Shown here: piece by piece, positions 26,109-35,379 of the stretch
How positions within the stretch are numbered: position 1 is the first letter of the stretch
Layout: the number at the start of each line of letters is the position of its first letter
Assembly: GCF_003625485.1 (NCBI RefSeq)
Contig: NZ_RAIR01000007.1
Span: 1-64,000, forward strand
DNA length: 64,000 nucleotides
Origin: Butyrivibrio sp. CB08
GTDB lineage: Bacteria; Bacillota; Clostridia; Lachnospirales; Lachnospiraceae
Direction of reading: 5' to 3'
Position numbers and translations under genes: made by a program
The notes under the pieces: model-generated
Database searches by the model: none
What the model saw: the letters and a program-made list of their open reading frames with translations, nothing else
Told to the model about the DNA's origin: nothing

Positions 26109-27560
26109 CTAGAAGTTCATATAAACAAATTCGCGGATCTCCGCGCCAGATCCATACTGGCCAAAGATCAGTACCAGAGACATGATCGCTGTAAGAAGCA
26201 CGAGCCTTCTGTTATCACTAAGGCCAGTGATCATAGCTACTGCTGGTACGGTATCTCTCTTGTATGAGTACGCATCCTGGAAGGTCATAAAGGCTATGGT
26301 AATCCATGCGATCCACCAGTCCATGGTCCTAAGCCCAAGTATTGCTGCCCCTTCAATATGCATGCCAGCAAAAAATGAATTGGCATTAACAAAAGGGATC
26401 ATACCCTTAACAAACTCCATTCCCTGTGAAAGGGAGTCAGCTCTGAAGAATATCCAGGCAAAAGAGACACATAAAAAGGTTATCACCCTTCCAACATTCC
26501 CTTTTACAAGATAGTTAAGCCTGGTCTTCTGCAAGATACTTGTCAAAACATTAAGCACTGCGTGGATCATACCCCACACAATAAAGCTAAGGCCTACGCC
26601 ATGCCACATTCCGCAGACCAGGAATACAATTATTGTATTGATGTGCTTCCTGACTATTCCCTTCCTGTTTCCACCAAGAGGAATGTAGATGTAGTCCCTA
26701 AGGAAATTACTTAGAGATATGTGCCATCTTCTCCAGAAATCCACAATGTTTTCTGCCATGTAAGGTGTCCTGAAGTTCTTTGTTAAATCTATTCCAAAGA
26801 GCTTGGAAACACCTATCGCAATATCTGTATATCCCGCAAAATCGCAATAGATCTGGATCGTGTACATCAGTGAAGCCAGTATCAGTGTTCCTGCGCCATA
26901 CAGTGATATATCAGAAAATACTGTATCTACCACTACTGCCAGCTTATCCGCTATGAGAAGCTTGAGCACCAGTCCCCAGACAATATATGAAGCCGCATGT
27001 GTAATACGGTGAAAAGAGAAATTCCTGATATTGCCCTGATATTGAAGCTGACTTATAAAAGAGTCAGCCCTCTCAATTGGTCCGCTCATCCACTTTGGGA
27101 ACCACACCATGTAAAGAGCAAAGTTCAAAAGTCCAACTGAAGGAGTTATCTTCCCCATATAAATGTCAGCAATGTAGCTGATGCTCTGGAATATGTAAAA
27201 GGAAAGGCCGATCGGAACCGGCAGTGACAAAATGCCAGTGCTGACATCGATTCCCCTGCTTCGCATCATATGTGGAATATACTTCCATCCGATGAGGACC
27301 AGTACAAGAACAGCTATACTCAGAGCCATTACTGCTTTTCCGGTTTTACCGCTTTCTTTTTGGGTAAAAAGAGCTCTTCCAGCCTTCCAGGTAAAGAGCG
27401 TAGCCACAAATATCGCAGCAAGTCCAAGAACTCCACCCTCCACGTAGATAAAGAACATGCTTCCAAAAAACAGTATCCATCTGCGATAGCTTCCCTGAGT
27501 AAAGTGAAACAGGACCATCATCAGGATCAAAAATGCTATTGTTGTTATCTGTAAAGTCAT
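26109..27560 (-). CDS. MBOAT O-acyltransferase (AlgI/DltB-like)
   Basis: A 483-residue multi-spanning membrane acyltransferase that passes an acyl group from the cytoplasm to an outer acceptor. Family hallmarks are intact: VPIGLSFYIFQSISYIADIY (115-134), QIYCDFAGYTDIAIG (236-250), VDFWRRWHISLSNFLRDYIY (273-292, conserved His280) and GMWHGVG (317-323, catalytic His320). The SGNH-type partner follows at once. The terminator at 27583-27637 ends about 7 nt before its ribosome site (AAAAGGAAG), so transcription from upstream must pass that hairpin. The acceptor is probably the polysaccharide made by this locus. Confidence 0.92.
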   Translation of the reverse strand: MTLQITTIAFLILMMVLFHFTQGSYRRWILFFGSMFFIYVEGGVLGLAAIFVATLFTWKAGRALFTQKESGKTGKAVMALSIAVLVLVLIGWKYIPHMMRSRGIDVSTGILSLPVPIGLSFYIFQSISYIADIYMGKITPSVGLLNFALYMVWFPKWMSGPIERADSFISQLQYQGNIRNFSFHRITHAASYIVWGLVLKLLIADKLAVVVDTVFSDISLYGAGTLILASLMYTIQIYCDFAGYTDIAIGVSKLFGIDLTKNFRTPYMAENIVDFWRRWHISLSNFLRDYIYIPLGGNRKGIVRKHINTIIVFLVCGMWHGVGLSFIVWGMIHAVLNVLTSILQKTRLNYLVKGNVGRVITFLCVSFAWIFFRADSLSQGMEFVKGMIPFVNANSFFAGMHIEGAAILGLRTMDWWIAWITIAFMTFQDAYSYKRDTVPAVAMITGLSDNRRLVLLTAIMSLVLIFGQYGSGAEIREFVYMNF

Positions 27561-27582
27561 TTAAAAACTTCCTTTTCTGACA

Positions 27583-27637
27583 AATAAAAAAGCAGAACAT
27601 GAATAGAGGCCCAAAAGCCCTCGATTCATATTCTGCT
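27583..27637 (-). terminator. Large hairpin terminator/attenuator before the MBOAT gene
   Basis: The minus strand forms a long imperfect stem from AGCAGAATATGAATCGAGGG to CCTCTATTCATGTTCTGCT with a short loop, followed by TTTTTTATTT. It lies after the RNase J gene and directly against the MBOAT ribosome site. Two more hairpins (27665-27702 and 27719-27730) lie between the RNase J stop and this one. Confidence 0.75.
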
Positions 27638-27664
27638 ACATATATACGAATCTTTTCATGATTC

Positions 27665-27702
27665 AGATTATTCACTTAGTTGGATATAAAGTGACATAAT
27701 CT
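27665..27702 (-). other. Structured leader region upstream of the MBOAT gene
   Basis: The minus-strand RNA can form GATTAT / ATAATC plus CACTT / AAGTG as one two-part stem with an 11-nt loop. A further small stem AGCG-GAGA-CGCT with a GNRA-type loop lies at 27719-27730. Together with the terminator at 27583-27637 this gives three hairpins in the 202 bp between RNase J and MBOAT. No long ORF is supported here. Confidence 0.35.
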
Positions 27703-27762
27703 GTATCCTAAAAGCCTTAGCGTCTCCGCTGTATATTGCAACAAATTCCCCAACAAAGATTA

Positions 27763-29415
27763 TTATATCATCACTTCAGTAATCAGGGCAATGACTACAG
27801 GCGTCTTACCTGATTTTTCTGCAATGAATTTCTTTGTAACCTCACTTATTCCCTGGGTAACCCTCTCATCAGTAACACCTTGTCCTATAAATCTTGAGAG
27901 CTCTTTTGATATTACTTTTTCCAGATCTTTTGAGAGCTCATCAAATTTCTCGTGGTCCAAAAATCCCCTGCTGGTAAGCTTTATCCCCGAAGCAAGCCTT
28001 CCGGAATTTTTGTCCACACAGACTTCTGCCACAACTATTCCAGATTCAGAAAGCTGCTGCCTGTCTCTGATGATAGCCTTATCAATGGATCTCTTTTCAT
28101 AACCATCGATAAGTATCTCCTCAAGCGGTACCCTGCCAGTCACCTTACAACTATCCTGTGACACCTCAACAATATCACCATTGTCTATAAGGAATATATT
28201 ATCTGATGATATTCCCACTTCAGCCGCTATCTTTTTAGCTTCTCGTCTGAATCGGTAATCTCCATGAGCTGGTATGACAAACTTGGGGTGGAGCATATTG
28301 AAAAGAAGCTTTAGCTCCCCGGAACATGCATGGCCAGTGGCATGGAGATCCTGAAACTCCACTCTGGTCCCACTTTCCTCAAGATTGTTCAAAGTGCGGT
28401 TAAACTCAACCTCATATCCCTGGATCGCCACCGAACTAAAGAGCACCACGTCACCATCTTTTATCTTGATAAAAGAGTGACTGCCTGAGGCAATCTCAGA
28501 AATCGCCTGTACAGACTCACCGTGATTACCTGTGGTCAGGAAGATGACCTCACCGTCTCTATAATCATTGATACTGTCTGCATCTATAAGCACATCTTCA
28601 TAGGCATCAACATATCCCAGTTTTTTAGCTATAGAAAAAACATCAAGTAAAAGCTGACCATCCAGAACGATCTTCCTGCCATATTTTTTGCCCAGGTTGA
28701 TGATCTGCTGAACACGGTCAATATTGGTGGCAAAGGTGATAATGATCAGACGGTTTTCTTTATACTTGTTAAAAAACCTGTCCAGCTGCTCATGTACATA
28801 GTACTCAGACCTGGAAAAGCCTTCCATAGACGCATTGGTACTGTCTGAAAGAAGCGCCAGCACGCCTTTTGATCCAATGGCGGAAAGCCTTGAAAGGTCA
28901 GTACTGGTACCAACGACAGGGGTCATGTCAAACTTGAAATCTCCGGTATTTATGATTGTCCCCTGGGCTGTATATATAGCCAGCATGGCAGAATCCGGAA
29001 TACTGTGATCAGTCTTGATAAATTCAACTTTGAACCCGCCAACCACAATAGTATTTCCAGTCTTTATGGCCTTGGTCTTTATCCCCTTTATCCCGAAATC
29101 ACGAAATTTCTTTTCCACCATTGCTATGGTAAGTGGCGTTCCGTAAACAGGAACTTTCAGGTCACTAATAACATATGGAAGAGCACCTATGTGATCCTCG
29201 TGGCCGTGGGTCAGTACAAATCCCTTGAATCTGTCGATGTTGTCTTTAATGTATGACACATCCGGAATCACTGAAGAGACTCCTGGCATATTGTCAGGCG
29301 GAAAAGACATACCACAGTCGATAGCAATTATGCTATCCTCAGACTCTATCAGAGTCATATTCATGCCAATCTTGTCAAATCCCCCAAGGGGAATGATCTT
29401 AATATTCTCTGCCAC
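27763..29415 (-). CDS. Ribonuclease J family metallo-beta-lactamase RNase
   Basis: RNase J is a 5'-to-3' exonuclease and endonuclease of mRNA in Firmicutes. The 550-residue protein has HGHEDHIGALPYV (70-82), TDHSIPDS, NTGDFKFD, SDSTNA, the beta-CASP part ending HATGHACSGELK, PAHGDYRFR, and the C-terminal domain. All metal-site motifs are present. I choose the GTG at 29415 because GGGGAG sits 10 nt before it and the family sequence (IKIIPLGG) begins right after. A longer frame to 29466 would overlap the upstream gene by 44 bp. It is unusual to find it as the last gene of a polysaccharide operon. Confidence 0.9.
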   Translation of the reverse strand: MAENIKIIPLGGFDKIGMNMTLIESEDSIIAIDCGMSFPPDNMPGVSSVIPDVSYIKDNIDRFKGFVLTHGHEDHIGALPYVISDLKVPVYGTPLTIAMVEKKFRDFGIKGIKTKAIKTGNTIVVGGFKVEFIKTDHSIPDSAMLAIYTAQGTIINTGDFKFDMTPVVGTSTDLSRLSAIGSKGVLALLSDSTNASMEGFSRSEYYVHEQLDRFFNKYKENRLIIITFATNIDRVQQIINLGKKYGRKIVLDGQLLLDVFSIAKKLGYVDAYEDVLIDADSINDYRDGEVIFLTTGNHGESVQAISEIASGSHSFIKIKDGDVVLFSSVAIQGYEVEFNRTLNNLEESGTRVEFQDLHATGHACSGELKLLFNMLHPKFVIPAHGDYRFRREAKKIAAEVGISSDNIFLIDNGDIVEVSQDSCKVTGRVPLEEILIDGYEKRSIDKAIIRDRQQLSESGIVVAEVCVDKNSGRLASGIKLTSRGFLDHEKFDELSKDLEKVISKELSRFIGQGVTDERVTQGISEVTKKFIAEKSGKTPVVIALITEVMI

Positions 29416-29422
29416 GTATATC

Positions 29423-31162
29423 TTACTCCCCGCTTCTGAAGTACTTCCATGCAGTAAAGCCATCAAACGCTACTTCTTTAACATCTATTCCAGGTCCATA
29501 TTTTTCGTTAATGTACATAAGCAGATAGCCCATTCTCTCGCCGCCACCTACATAGTACATATCATCCCTGTCAGCCAGAGATCCAAACGCATTGGTTATT
29601 CCATGCTGATGAGCATAATACATGCCATTTGGCGCAGGAACTACATATCCTCCTGCCGCAGTAACATTGGAGTAAAGCCCTGCATAACGCCTGTCAATTT
29701 CCATGATATTTCTGGCTCCGTTAAGTCCGCCAAACATATCATCAGGGCTTACCACAAAGAATCCATCAGCCTTGCTTATCGCCTGAAACAGTTCATAGCG
29801 ATCAGTATCTGAGTATGCGTAGTTATCATAGCTATAGTCCAGAGTTTTAGCCTGCCAGATAAATACAACTACAACTGTTGCAACAGATGCGCATACACAA
29901 AGAGCTTTCCATATGGGCTTCTCATTCTTATCAGATGCTGAACCAGAGCTCTTCAAATGCTCTATTATCATTTTCATATCAGGCATTACTGCACTTCCAA
30001 GAACCATCAGTAAGCCCGCAAGCCAGGAGCCATATTCCACTCTCCACAGCGGCCTTCTTATATTCGCCAGATAATAGCATTCCATGAAAATCCCGCCCGA
30101 GAGCACAAGGATGCCTAACAATTCAATGTATTTTTTCCGCCTGATACAATAGATAGCAGACAGAACAATGACAATTACAGTGACTGCAGCAAGGGGCCCC
30201 TCTTTGAACGCGTCACGGATAACCACAAAGGTGTCTTTAACAATACCGGATTCAAGACGTATCCGATCAATCCTGGTGGATTCACCGATCTCTTTTAAGA
30301 GCTTGATCTTATCCACAGAAAAATTATCTACGTCATTGTAGTACCACATATCCAAAAGCTTGAAATCCCACTCTGTAAATCCAGCTTCAAGATATTCTTC
30401 TTTATTCCATTCAAAGTTATAATTTCCAAAATCTCTTTTATCAGTATAGATCCTGTCCCTCACATAATACTCTTTCCACTCAGGATCAAGGGCATAGGTA
30501 TAGTAGTTAGCCCCAAGAGATAAGAGAACTCCAAAAAGAGGTATAAGCAGAGGCAAAAGAATCTTGCTGCGATTCTCAGACTTTATAACAGGAATCAGGA
30601 CTACAGCAAGCGCCACAAGGGCAAACGGTAGCAAAAAGAAGAAACCTTCCTTGCGGACAGAATAGGAGATCAAAAACAGAAAAGATGCCACAAACAATCT
30701 CACAAAATCTTTTCCGCCTCTGTATATGAAGCTGAGCATTAAAAGAAAACCTGCCCCGGCATACATTGCAGCATTTTTGGAAAACTGGATGCTGATATAA
30801 AAATCTCTTGCAAAGAACACACTTACTAAAAATGTAATAACTGCTGATCCCAATAGATCAAATTCATCTGAAAGGACAACAGCGATAGAGATTACAGATA
30901 TTAAGCTGATCACAAGATCGGTCCACAGATAGCAATTAACATTTCCAAAAACAGAGTACAGGGCTTTTACCAGATGGCCTATGATAATACCACTGCAAAG
31001 AAAGTACTGTGATCCCGGATCACCATATGCACCAGCAGCGATCATATTCATTGCGATATCATCATTGTCTTCATAGTACAATCCACCAAAGTTAATACTC
31101 AAAATCCAGACTATCAGTGAAATAACTATGATAACAGGTAGCTTTAATCTCTTTTTGATCAT
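29423..31162 (-). CDS. Multi-spanning membrane protein, possible GT-C glycosyltransferase (paralogue of 50098-51777)
   Basis: I do not recognise a named family. The 579-residue protein has about ten hydrophobic helices in the first two thirds and a soluble C-terminal domain (about 455-579). The early acidic pair YYEDNDDIAMN after the first helix resembles the catalytic Asp/Glu site of GT-C enzymes. It is clearly homologous to the product of 50098-51777, sharing GAYG, NCYLW, LWRVE, ADGFFVV, GARxI and MYxAxxHGIT. It ends 8 bp before the GTG chosen for RNase J and lies 28 bp after the CotH gene. A role in adding sugars outside the membrane is inferred. Confidence 0.75.
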   Translation of the reverse strand: MIKKRLKLPVIIVISLIVWILSINFGGLYYEDNDDIAMNMIAAGAYGDPGSQYFLCSGIIIGHLVKALYSVFGNVNCYLWTDLVISLISVISIAVVLSDEFDLLGSAVITFLVSVFFARDFYISIQFSKNAAMYAGAGFLLMLSFIYRGGKDFVRLFVASFLFLISYSVRKEGFFFLLPFALVALAVVLIPVIKSENRSKILLPLLIPLFGVLLSLGANYYTYALDPEWKEYYVRDRIYTDKRDFGNYNFEWNKEEYLEAGFTEWDFKLLDMWYYNDVDNFSVDKIKLLKEIGESTRIDRIRLESGIVKDTFVVIRDAFKEGPLAAVTVIVIVLSAIYCIRRKKYIELLGILVLSGGIFMECYYLANIRRPLWRVEYGSWLAGLLMVLGSAVMPDMKMIIEHLKSSGSASDKNEKPIWKALCVCASVATVVVVFIWQAKTLDYSYDNYAYSDTDRYELFQAISKADGFFVVSPDDMFGGLNGARNIMEIDRRYAGLYSNVTAAGGYVVPAPNGMYYAHQHGITNAFGSLADRDDMYYVGGGERMGYLLMYINEKYGPGIDVKEVAFDGFTAWKYFRSGE

Positions 31163-31190
31163 TTACAAATCCTTCCAATCCAATAAAAAA

Positions 31191-33284
31191 TTACCACTCT
31201 TCAATACTCTTGACAGCCAGACTATCAGGATCGAACAGGAAAACTCTCAAACTATAATCCTGAGAAGAGTTATTATCAGTGTATATAACTTCATCATCTA
31301 GTAAAAAGGTTCCATTGCCGTTCTCATCCGGATGATATGTAAGATTTCCCAGGGAAAGACTAATGGCATCGTCTCCGGAAAAGAAAGACGCAGAACTCAT
31401 AGGCTCTCCACCGTCTCCTTCGATCACGATAACATCAGTATCCTCAGGTATTTCCCAGTAAAATGCAGTGTCACCAAAGGAACACAAAATGTCTCTTAAT
31501 GATCCATCAGTCTTGACCATATCTTCAGGAACTCCAAGGGAATTCATAGATTCAATGTAATAATTATAATCAAGCATTCTGGCATCATTTATCTGAAGCA
31601 GTCTTACGTTATTAGGGCGTTCAAACATACCATATGCAGCAGAATATGCCTCTGCTGATCCGAATGTCAGGATCTCTTCCTCGTCAAGGAACTGATAGTC
31701 AGGGTTCTCAACGAACTTGTCCATTGCCAGGAGACGATCGTGTACAAAGCTTCTGAATCTTGAAAGCCTTGCTTCCTTAATCTGCGTATCAGCAATTTTC
31801 CATCTGTCGCACTCCCTTAGATACGCCCCAGAAGAGAACAACTCATCTTCATACATTCCTATCAGTTCATCAATATGTTCATCAGACCAGGTTGTTGCTC
31901 TGATACCAAGATATTTTTCTCTAAGCTTCTCAGAAAAAGCTTCCTGATCAACTCTTATGACGTTTCCTACAATGCCGGCATTGATAAGTGACATGTCCTC
32001 TGGTGAAAGAACATAGGCTTCACCGAGATCACTCTCATCGCTGAAATATCTTCCAAAAGAATAATCCATATCCCAGGGAGCATAGAGCAGTCTGTAATTA
32101 CCATCCTGATTATCCAAAAGCAGATACTGATTACAGAAAGTATTGTCGACTCCCTGAATAAAATTGATATATAAAAAGATATCAACTATATTGTCCAGGT
32201 CAATGAGACTGTACAATTCATCCTTGTTATCACGACATTCATAAGCTTTGATCAAAAAGTCTCTGAACATCGTAAAACTCTCATCTTTCTGCCCGCTCTC
32301 TATAGTAAAGTTATTCACACTTCCGGACTGACTTACATAAAATGGAGCATATGGTACCTGATCCTGTTTGAAGTACAGAACTCTGTCTTTGTTTTCTTCA
32401 GAAGTTCCGATCTGCTCATTGCGGAGTTTATATCCTAATGCATAAATTCCGCTGTATCTGCCATTTAAAAACACCTCGATGTATTTAAATTCTGTTCCAA
32501 GATTGATACTATCCCTGTTGTCCAACGCAAAGGACTCTGCCCATAAATTGGTGCAAAACAGGTCTCGTACTCTCTCATCGTCTGCGCACATGGAAGTAAG
32601 GATCCAATCATCATCAGAAGGCATCCCTAATAGAGACATTCTATTGCTATGTATACTATTTGCTGTACTGCGGGTAAGAGACAACTTATATGACCCTTTG
32701 GGATTCATAAAACTGCTCTTTCCCCTTCGATGAATAAATCCATCTGATACTGACAGTTTCTCCTTGGCATCAGCACCATTGTCGTAGAGCTTCATATGCA
32801 TGCCGATCTCATCTCTTGTATAGGGGATCTCTTCATCAGTATCTATAGCCATAACTGGTAATGATGTGAATTTAAGATGAGCTGTCTGATATCTGGTCTT
32901 GTCATAGACAATAAAATCCATGCTTTCATTTTGAAGCATGAGATCCTGCGAAATCTCTTTTTCACAGAACATGATATCAACGCTGCTGCTATAAGAATTG
33001 ATCTGAATGGATGGGTTAAAAGAGTCTAACCCACCCTCAGAAACAGAGTACAGATAAAAATTTTCTTCGCTATCATAGATGAGTTCCTGACCGTCCATAA
33101 AGATACTGTATAAAAACTCATCGGTTTCTATACGATCCTCCATCAATGCCAGATATTCATCTTCACTAACAACATGCTCTGTGAAAGGCTCTTTATGCTT
33201 ATCACTAAACACATAGGCTATAAAAAAGAGCATAATGCCCACAAAAAGCAGGCATATAATAATCCTTTGTCTTTTACTACTCAT
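31191..33284 (-). CDS. CotH-family protein kinase, membrane-anchored
   Basis: CotH proteins are atypical kinases first known from Bacillus spore coats. This 697-residue protein has one N-terminal membrane helix (about 9-28) and an outward-facing region. Core motifs are HRRGKSSFMNPKGSYKLSL (185-203), DDWILTSMCADDERVRD, YIEVFLNGRYSGIYAL, DNTFCNQYLL and APWDMDYSFG (402-411), which match the kinase ATP- and metal-binding parts of the family. A further C-terminal region follows. The start at 33284 has GGTGG about 8 nt upstream; an earlier in-frame start at 33347 would overlap the GT2. Its place inside a polysaccharide operon suggests a role in modifying the surface polymer or its proteins. Confidence 0.88.
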   Translation of the reverse strand: MSSKRQRIIICLLFVGIMLFFIAYVFSDKHKEPFTEHVVSEDEYLALMEDRIETDEFLYSIFMDGQELIYDSEENFYLYSVSEGGLDSFNPSIQINSYSSSVDIMFCEKEISQDLMLQNESMDFIVYDKTRYQTAHLKFTSLPVMAIDTDEEIPYTRDEIGMHMKLYDNGADAKEKLSVSDGFIHRRGKSSFMNPKGSYKLSLTRSTANSIHSNRMSLLGMPSDDDWILTSMCADDERVRDLFCTNLWAESFALDNRDSINLGTEFKYIEVFLNGRYSGIYALGYKLRNEQIGTSEENKDRVLYFKQDQVPYAPFYVSQSGSVNNFTIESGQKDESFTMFRDFLIKAYECRDNKDELYSLIDLDNIVDIFLYINFIQGVDNTFCNQYLLLDNQDGNYRLLYAPWDMDYSFGRYFSDESDLGEAYVLSPEDMSLINAGIVGNVIRVDQEAFSEKLREKYLGIRATTWSDEHIDELIGMYEDELFSSGAYLRECDRWKIADTQIKEARLSRFRSFVHDRLLAMDKFVENPDYQFLDEEEILTFGSAEAYSAAYGMFERPNNVRLLQINDARMLDYNYYIESMNSLGVPEDMVKTDGSLRDILCSFGDTAFYWEIPEDTDVIVIEGDGGEPMSSASFFSGDDAISLSLGNLTYHPDENGNGTFLLDDEVIYTDNNSSQDYSLRVFLFDPDSLAVKSIEEW

Positions 33285-33312
33285 CGATATACCACCAACT
33301 GTGTTCTGTGCC

Positions 33313-35370
33313 TTACTGAACTCTAAGGCTCGAATATCCTTCCACATTCAGGCTGTAGTCACTTCTATCAAGGGAGAAGTTAGGGTTGTAGTATGGATCT
33401 CCCTTATCAAGGACTTCCTTCCACTTGGTCCTGAAGTGCTCAGACTCCTTGTCGTAGCGGGCTGCGTTCTTGCCCTCAAGGTCAAGACCACGGGAGAGAG
33501 ACTCATAGTGATAGAGCTCTGCAAATGGTGTGAAGACGTTGAGGTATCCTTTTTCGCGAAGCTTAAGACAGAAGTCCACGTCGTTTAAGCTAACAGCAAA
33601 TCCTTCATCGAATCCGCCAACTTCATCATATTTCCTGCGGCTTACCATGAGGCATGCGCCTGTTACAGCACTGACATCCTGGGCATAGCAAAGTCTTCCC
33701 ATGTATCCAAGGTTCATGCCTGCCTGGCCATAGTGTGAATGGCCTGCTGTTCTGTGGGCACCAAGTCCTAGAACCACGCCAGCATGCTGAATCTTTCTGT
33801 CCGGGAAGTAGAGCTTACCTCCAACTGCGCCAACATCCTCTCGCTGAGCATACATAAGAAGCTCCTCGATCCAGTTAACAGTGATCACCTGGGTGTCATT
33901 GTTAAGGAGGATGATGTAGTCACCAGTTGAATTCTTAACGCCGTAGTTAACTACAGCCGAGTAATTGAAGCCCTCAGTGGTGGCTGCGCCGCTATTCTTT
34001 TGCCACTCTGTGAAATCTACTACTTTTACGACGTCCTTAAGTCCGCCGTTCTTAAGCTCCTCGTAGTAGCCTCTTATTTCGCTGCCCTTGGAGTTGTTCT
34101 CAACAACGATGATCTCATAGTTGTCGTAAACAGACTTCTCATATATTGAATCAATACATCTCTTAAGATCCTCTGCGTGCTCGCAGTTAGGGATTACGAT
34201 GGAAACCTTTGGGGTTCCTGTTACTTCGTAAGTGATCTTAAAGATGGTCTCAAAAGCTCTTGTGCTTGTAATCTTGAAATGATCATAGCCGTGACGGCGA
34301 AGGTGATCTGCCACAGCACCTTTAGCCGCCTCAATTGCATAAGGCTTGGCAGAGATATCTGATGCAACAGAAGCTGCATGACTTCTCCAGTAGTATAAAA
34401 GCTTTGGCACATGAACGATGTGCTCTGCTCTGTCAGTGAGACGCAGGATCATATCGTGGTCCTGGCTTCCGTCAAATTTAGGTCTAAAGAGCTCTGTTCC
34501 ATCAAGAAGTGTTCTCTTGAACACGCTGAAATGACAGATGTAGTTATTGGCTCTTAAATTGTCGATAGCATAGTCTGGCTTAAAGTGCATGGTGATCATC
34601 TTGTTGATGTCATCATTTTTAAAGGTAGTCTCATCGCAGTAGATATAGTCTGCGTTCTCCTCATTGATCGCCTTCACATACCAGTAGAGAACTTCAGGAT
34701 GAAGGATATCATCATGGTCAAAGAGTCCGATATACTCGCCATCAGCAAGCTCCAGACAGTGATTGGTGTTGCCTGCGATACCTTCATTCTTGACAAGCTT
34801 CTGGTACTTGATCTTGCAGCCTGCTCCATCTAGCCCCTTAGCTCTTTCGTCCTTCTGGTACTCCTCAACGATACTCTTAACCAGCGCCTCGTGCTCTGCA
34901 TCTGAACCATCTGCAAGGCACAGCTGCCAGTTCTTGTAAGTCTGTACCAGAACTGACTCCACCATGTCTCTTAAAAACTTCTCTGGTGTGTTGTACAGTG
35001 GTACAAGAATAGATATCTGAGGCATCTTCTCAAATACAGCTGCCTCCTGCTCTTTTCTTGTCTCTTCAGAAGGGAAGCTCTCTGTTCCGTAGTGAGTCAT
35101 GGCCTTCTTTTCGATCTGCTTGTACTTGATCTTGGCAATAACTCCGCGCAGAGACCCCTGATTTCTGATCCTATCACGCTGCCTGATCACCCAGTGCATG
35201 GCATTTCTGGCTGGTGTAGATGCCTTCCAGATAGGATTGTTCTTGATCCTGTTGAGCTTAAATTCAAGCTCCTGGTTCTTGTCTTCCAGCTCAGCGATTC
35301 TTCCAGCAAGTTCTGCAGCCTTCAGCTTCTCTTTCTCATATGCAGCTTTATAATCTAACTCGTCTGACAT
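33313..35370 (-). CDS. Two-domain family 2 glycosyltransferase
   Basis: This 685-residue protein begins with a coiled coil (about 5-45, Glu/Lys/Leu-rich), then a GT-A domain (about 120-320: ISILVPLYNTPEKFLRDMVE, NEGIAGNTN, LFDHDDIL, and SQDHDMILRL). A second GT-A domain follows (about 385-650: VSIVIPNCEHAEDLKRC, VVENNS, LLNNDTQV, and SLNDVDFCLKLREKGY). Both domains keep their acidic motifs, so it may add two sugars or alternate linkages, as in tandem GTs of rhamnan and O-antigen loci. There is no membrane segment. It is 9 bp after the next GT2 gene, with AGGAG before its ATG. Confidence 0.9.
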   Translation of the reverse strand: MSDELDYKAAYEKEKLKAAELAGRIAELEDKNQELEFKLNRIKNNPIWKASTPARNAMHWVIRQRDRIRNQGSLRGVIAKIKYKQIEKKAMTHYGTESFPSEETRKEQEAAVFEKMPQISILVPLYNTPEKFLRDMVESVLVQTYKNWQLCLADGSDAEHEALVKSIVEEYQKDERAKGLDGAGCKIKYQKLVKNEGIAGNTNHCLELADGEYIGLFDHDDILHPEVLYWYVKAINEENADYIYCDETTFKNDDINKMITMHFKPDYAIDNLRANNYICHFSVFKRTLLDGTELFRPKFDGSQDHDMILRLTDRAEHIVHVPKLLYYWRSHAASVASDISAKPYAIEAAKGAVADHLRRHGYDHFKITSTRAFETIFKITYEVTGTPKVSIVIPNCEHAEDLKRCIDSIYEKSVYDNYEIIVVENNSKGSEIRGYYEELKNGGLKDVVKVVDFTEWQKNSGAATTEGFNYSAVVNYGVKNSTGDYIILLNNDTQVITVNWIEELLMYAQREDVGAVGGKLYFPDRKIQHAGVVLGLGAHRTAGHSHYGQAGMNLGYMGRLCYAQDVSAVTGACLMVSRRKYDEVGGFDEGFAVSLNDVDFCLKLREKGYLNVFTPFAELYHYESLSRGLDLEGKNAARYDKESEHFRTKWKEVLDKGDPYYNPNFSLDRSDYSLNVEGYSSLRVQ

Positions 35371-35379
35371 TTAAATCTC

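Noticed and set aside
27346..27675. 109-codon open frame spanning the MBOAT leader and gene start
   Set aside because: It runs out of frame into the MBOAT gene, covers the terminator hairpin and has no family resemblance. A short leader peptide cannot be excluded but has no support.
29416..29466. Longer RNase J starting at 29466
   Set aside because: The extension overlaps the upstream gene by 44 bp and does not resemble the family N terminus. The GTG at 29415 follows GGGGAG.
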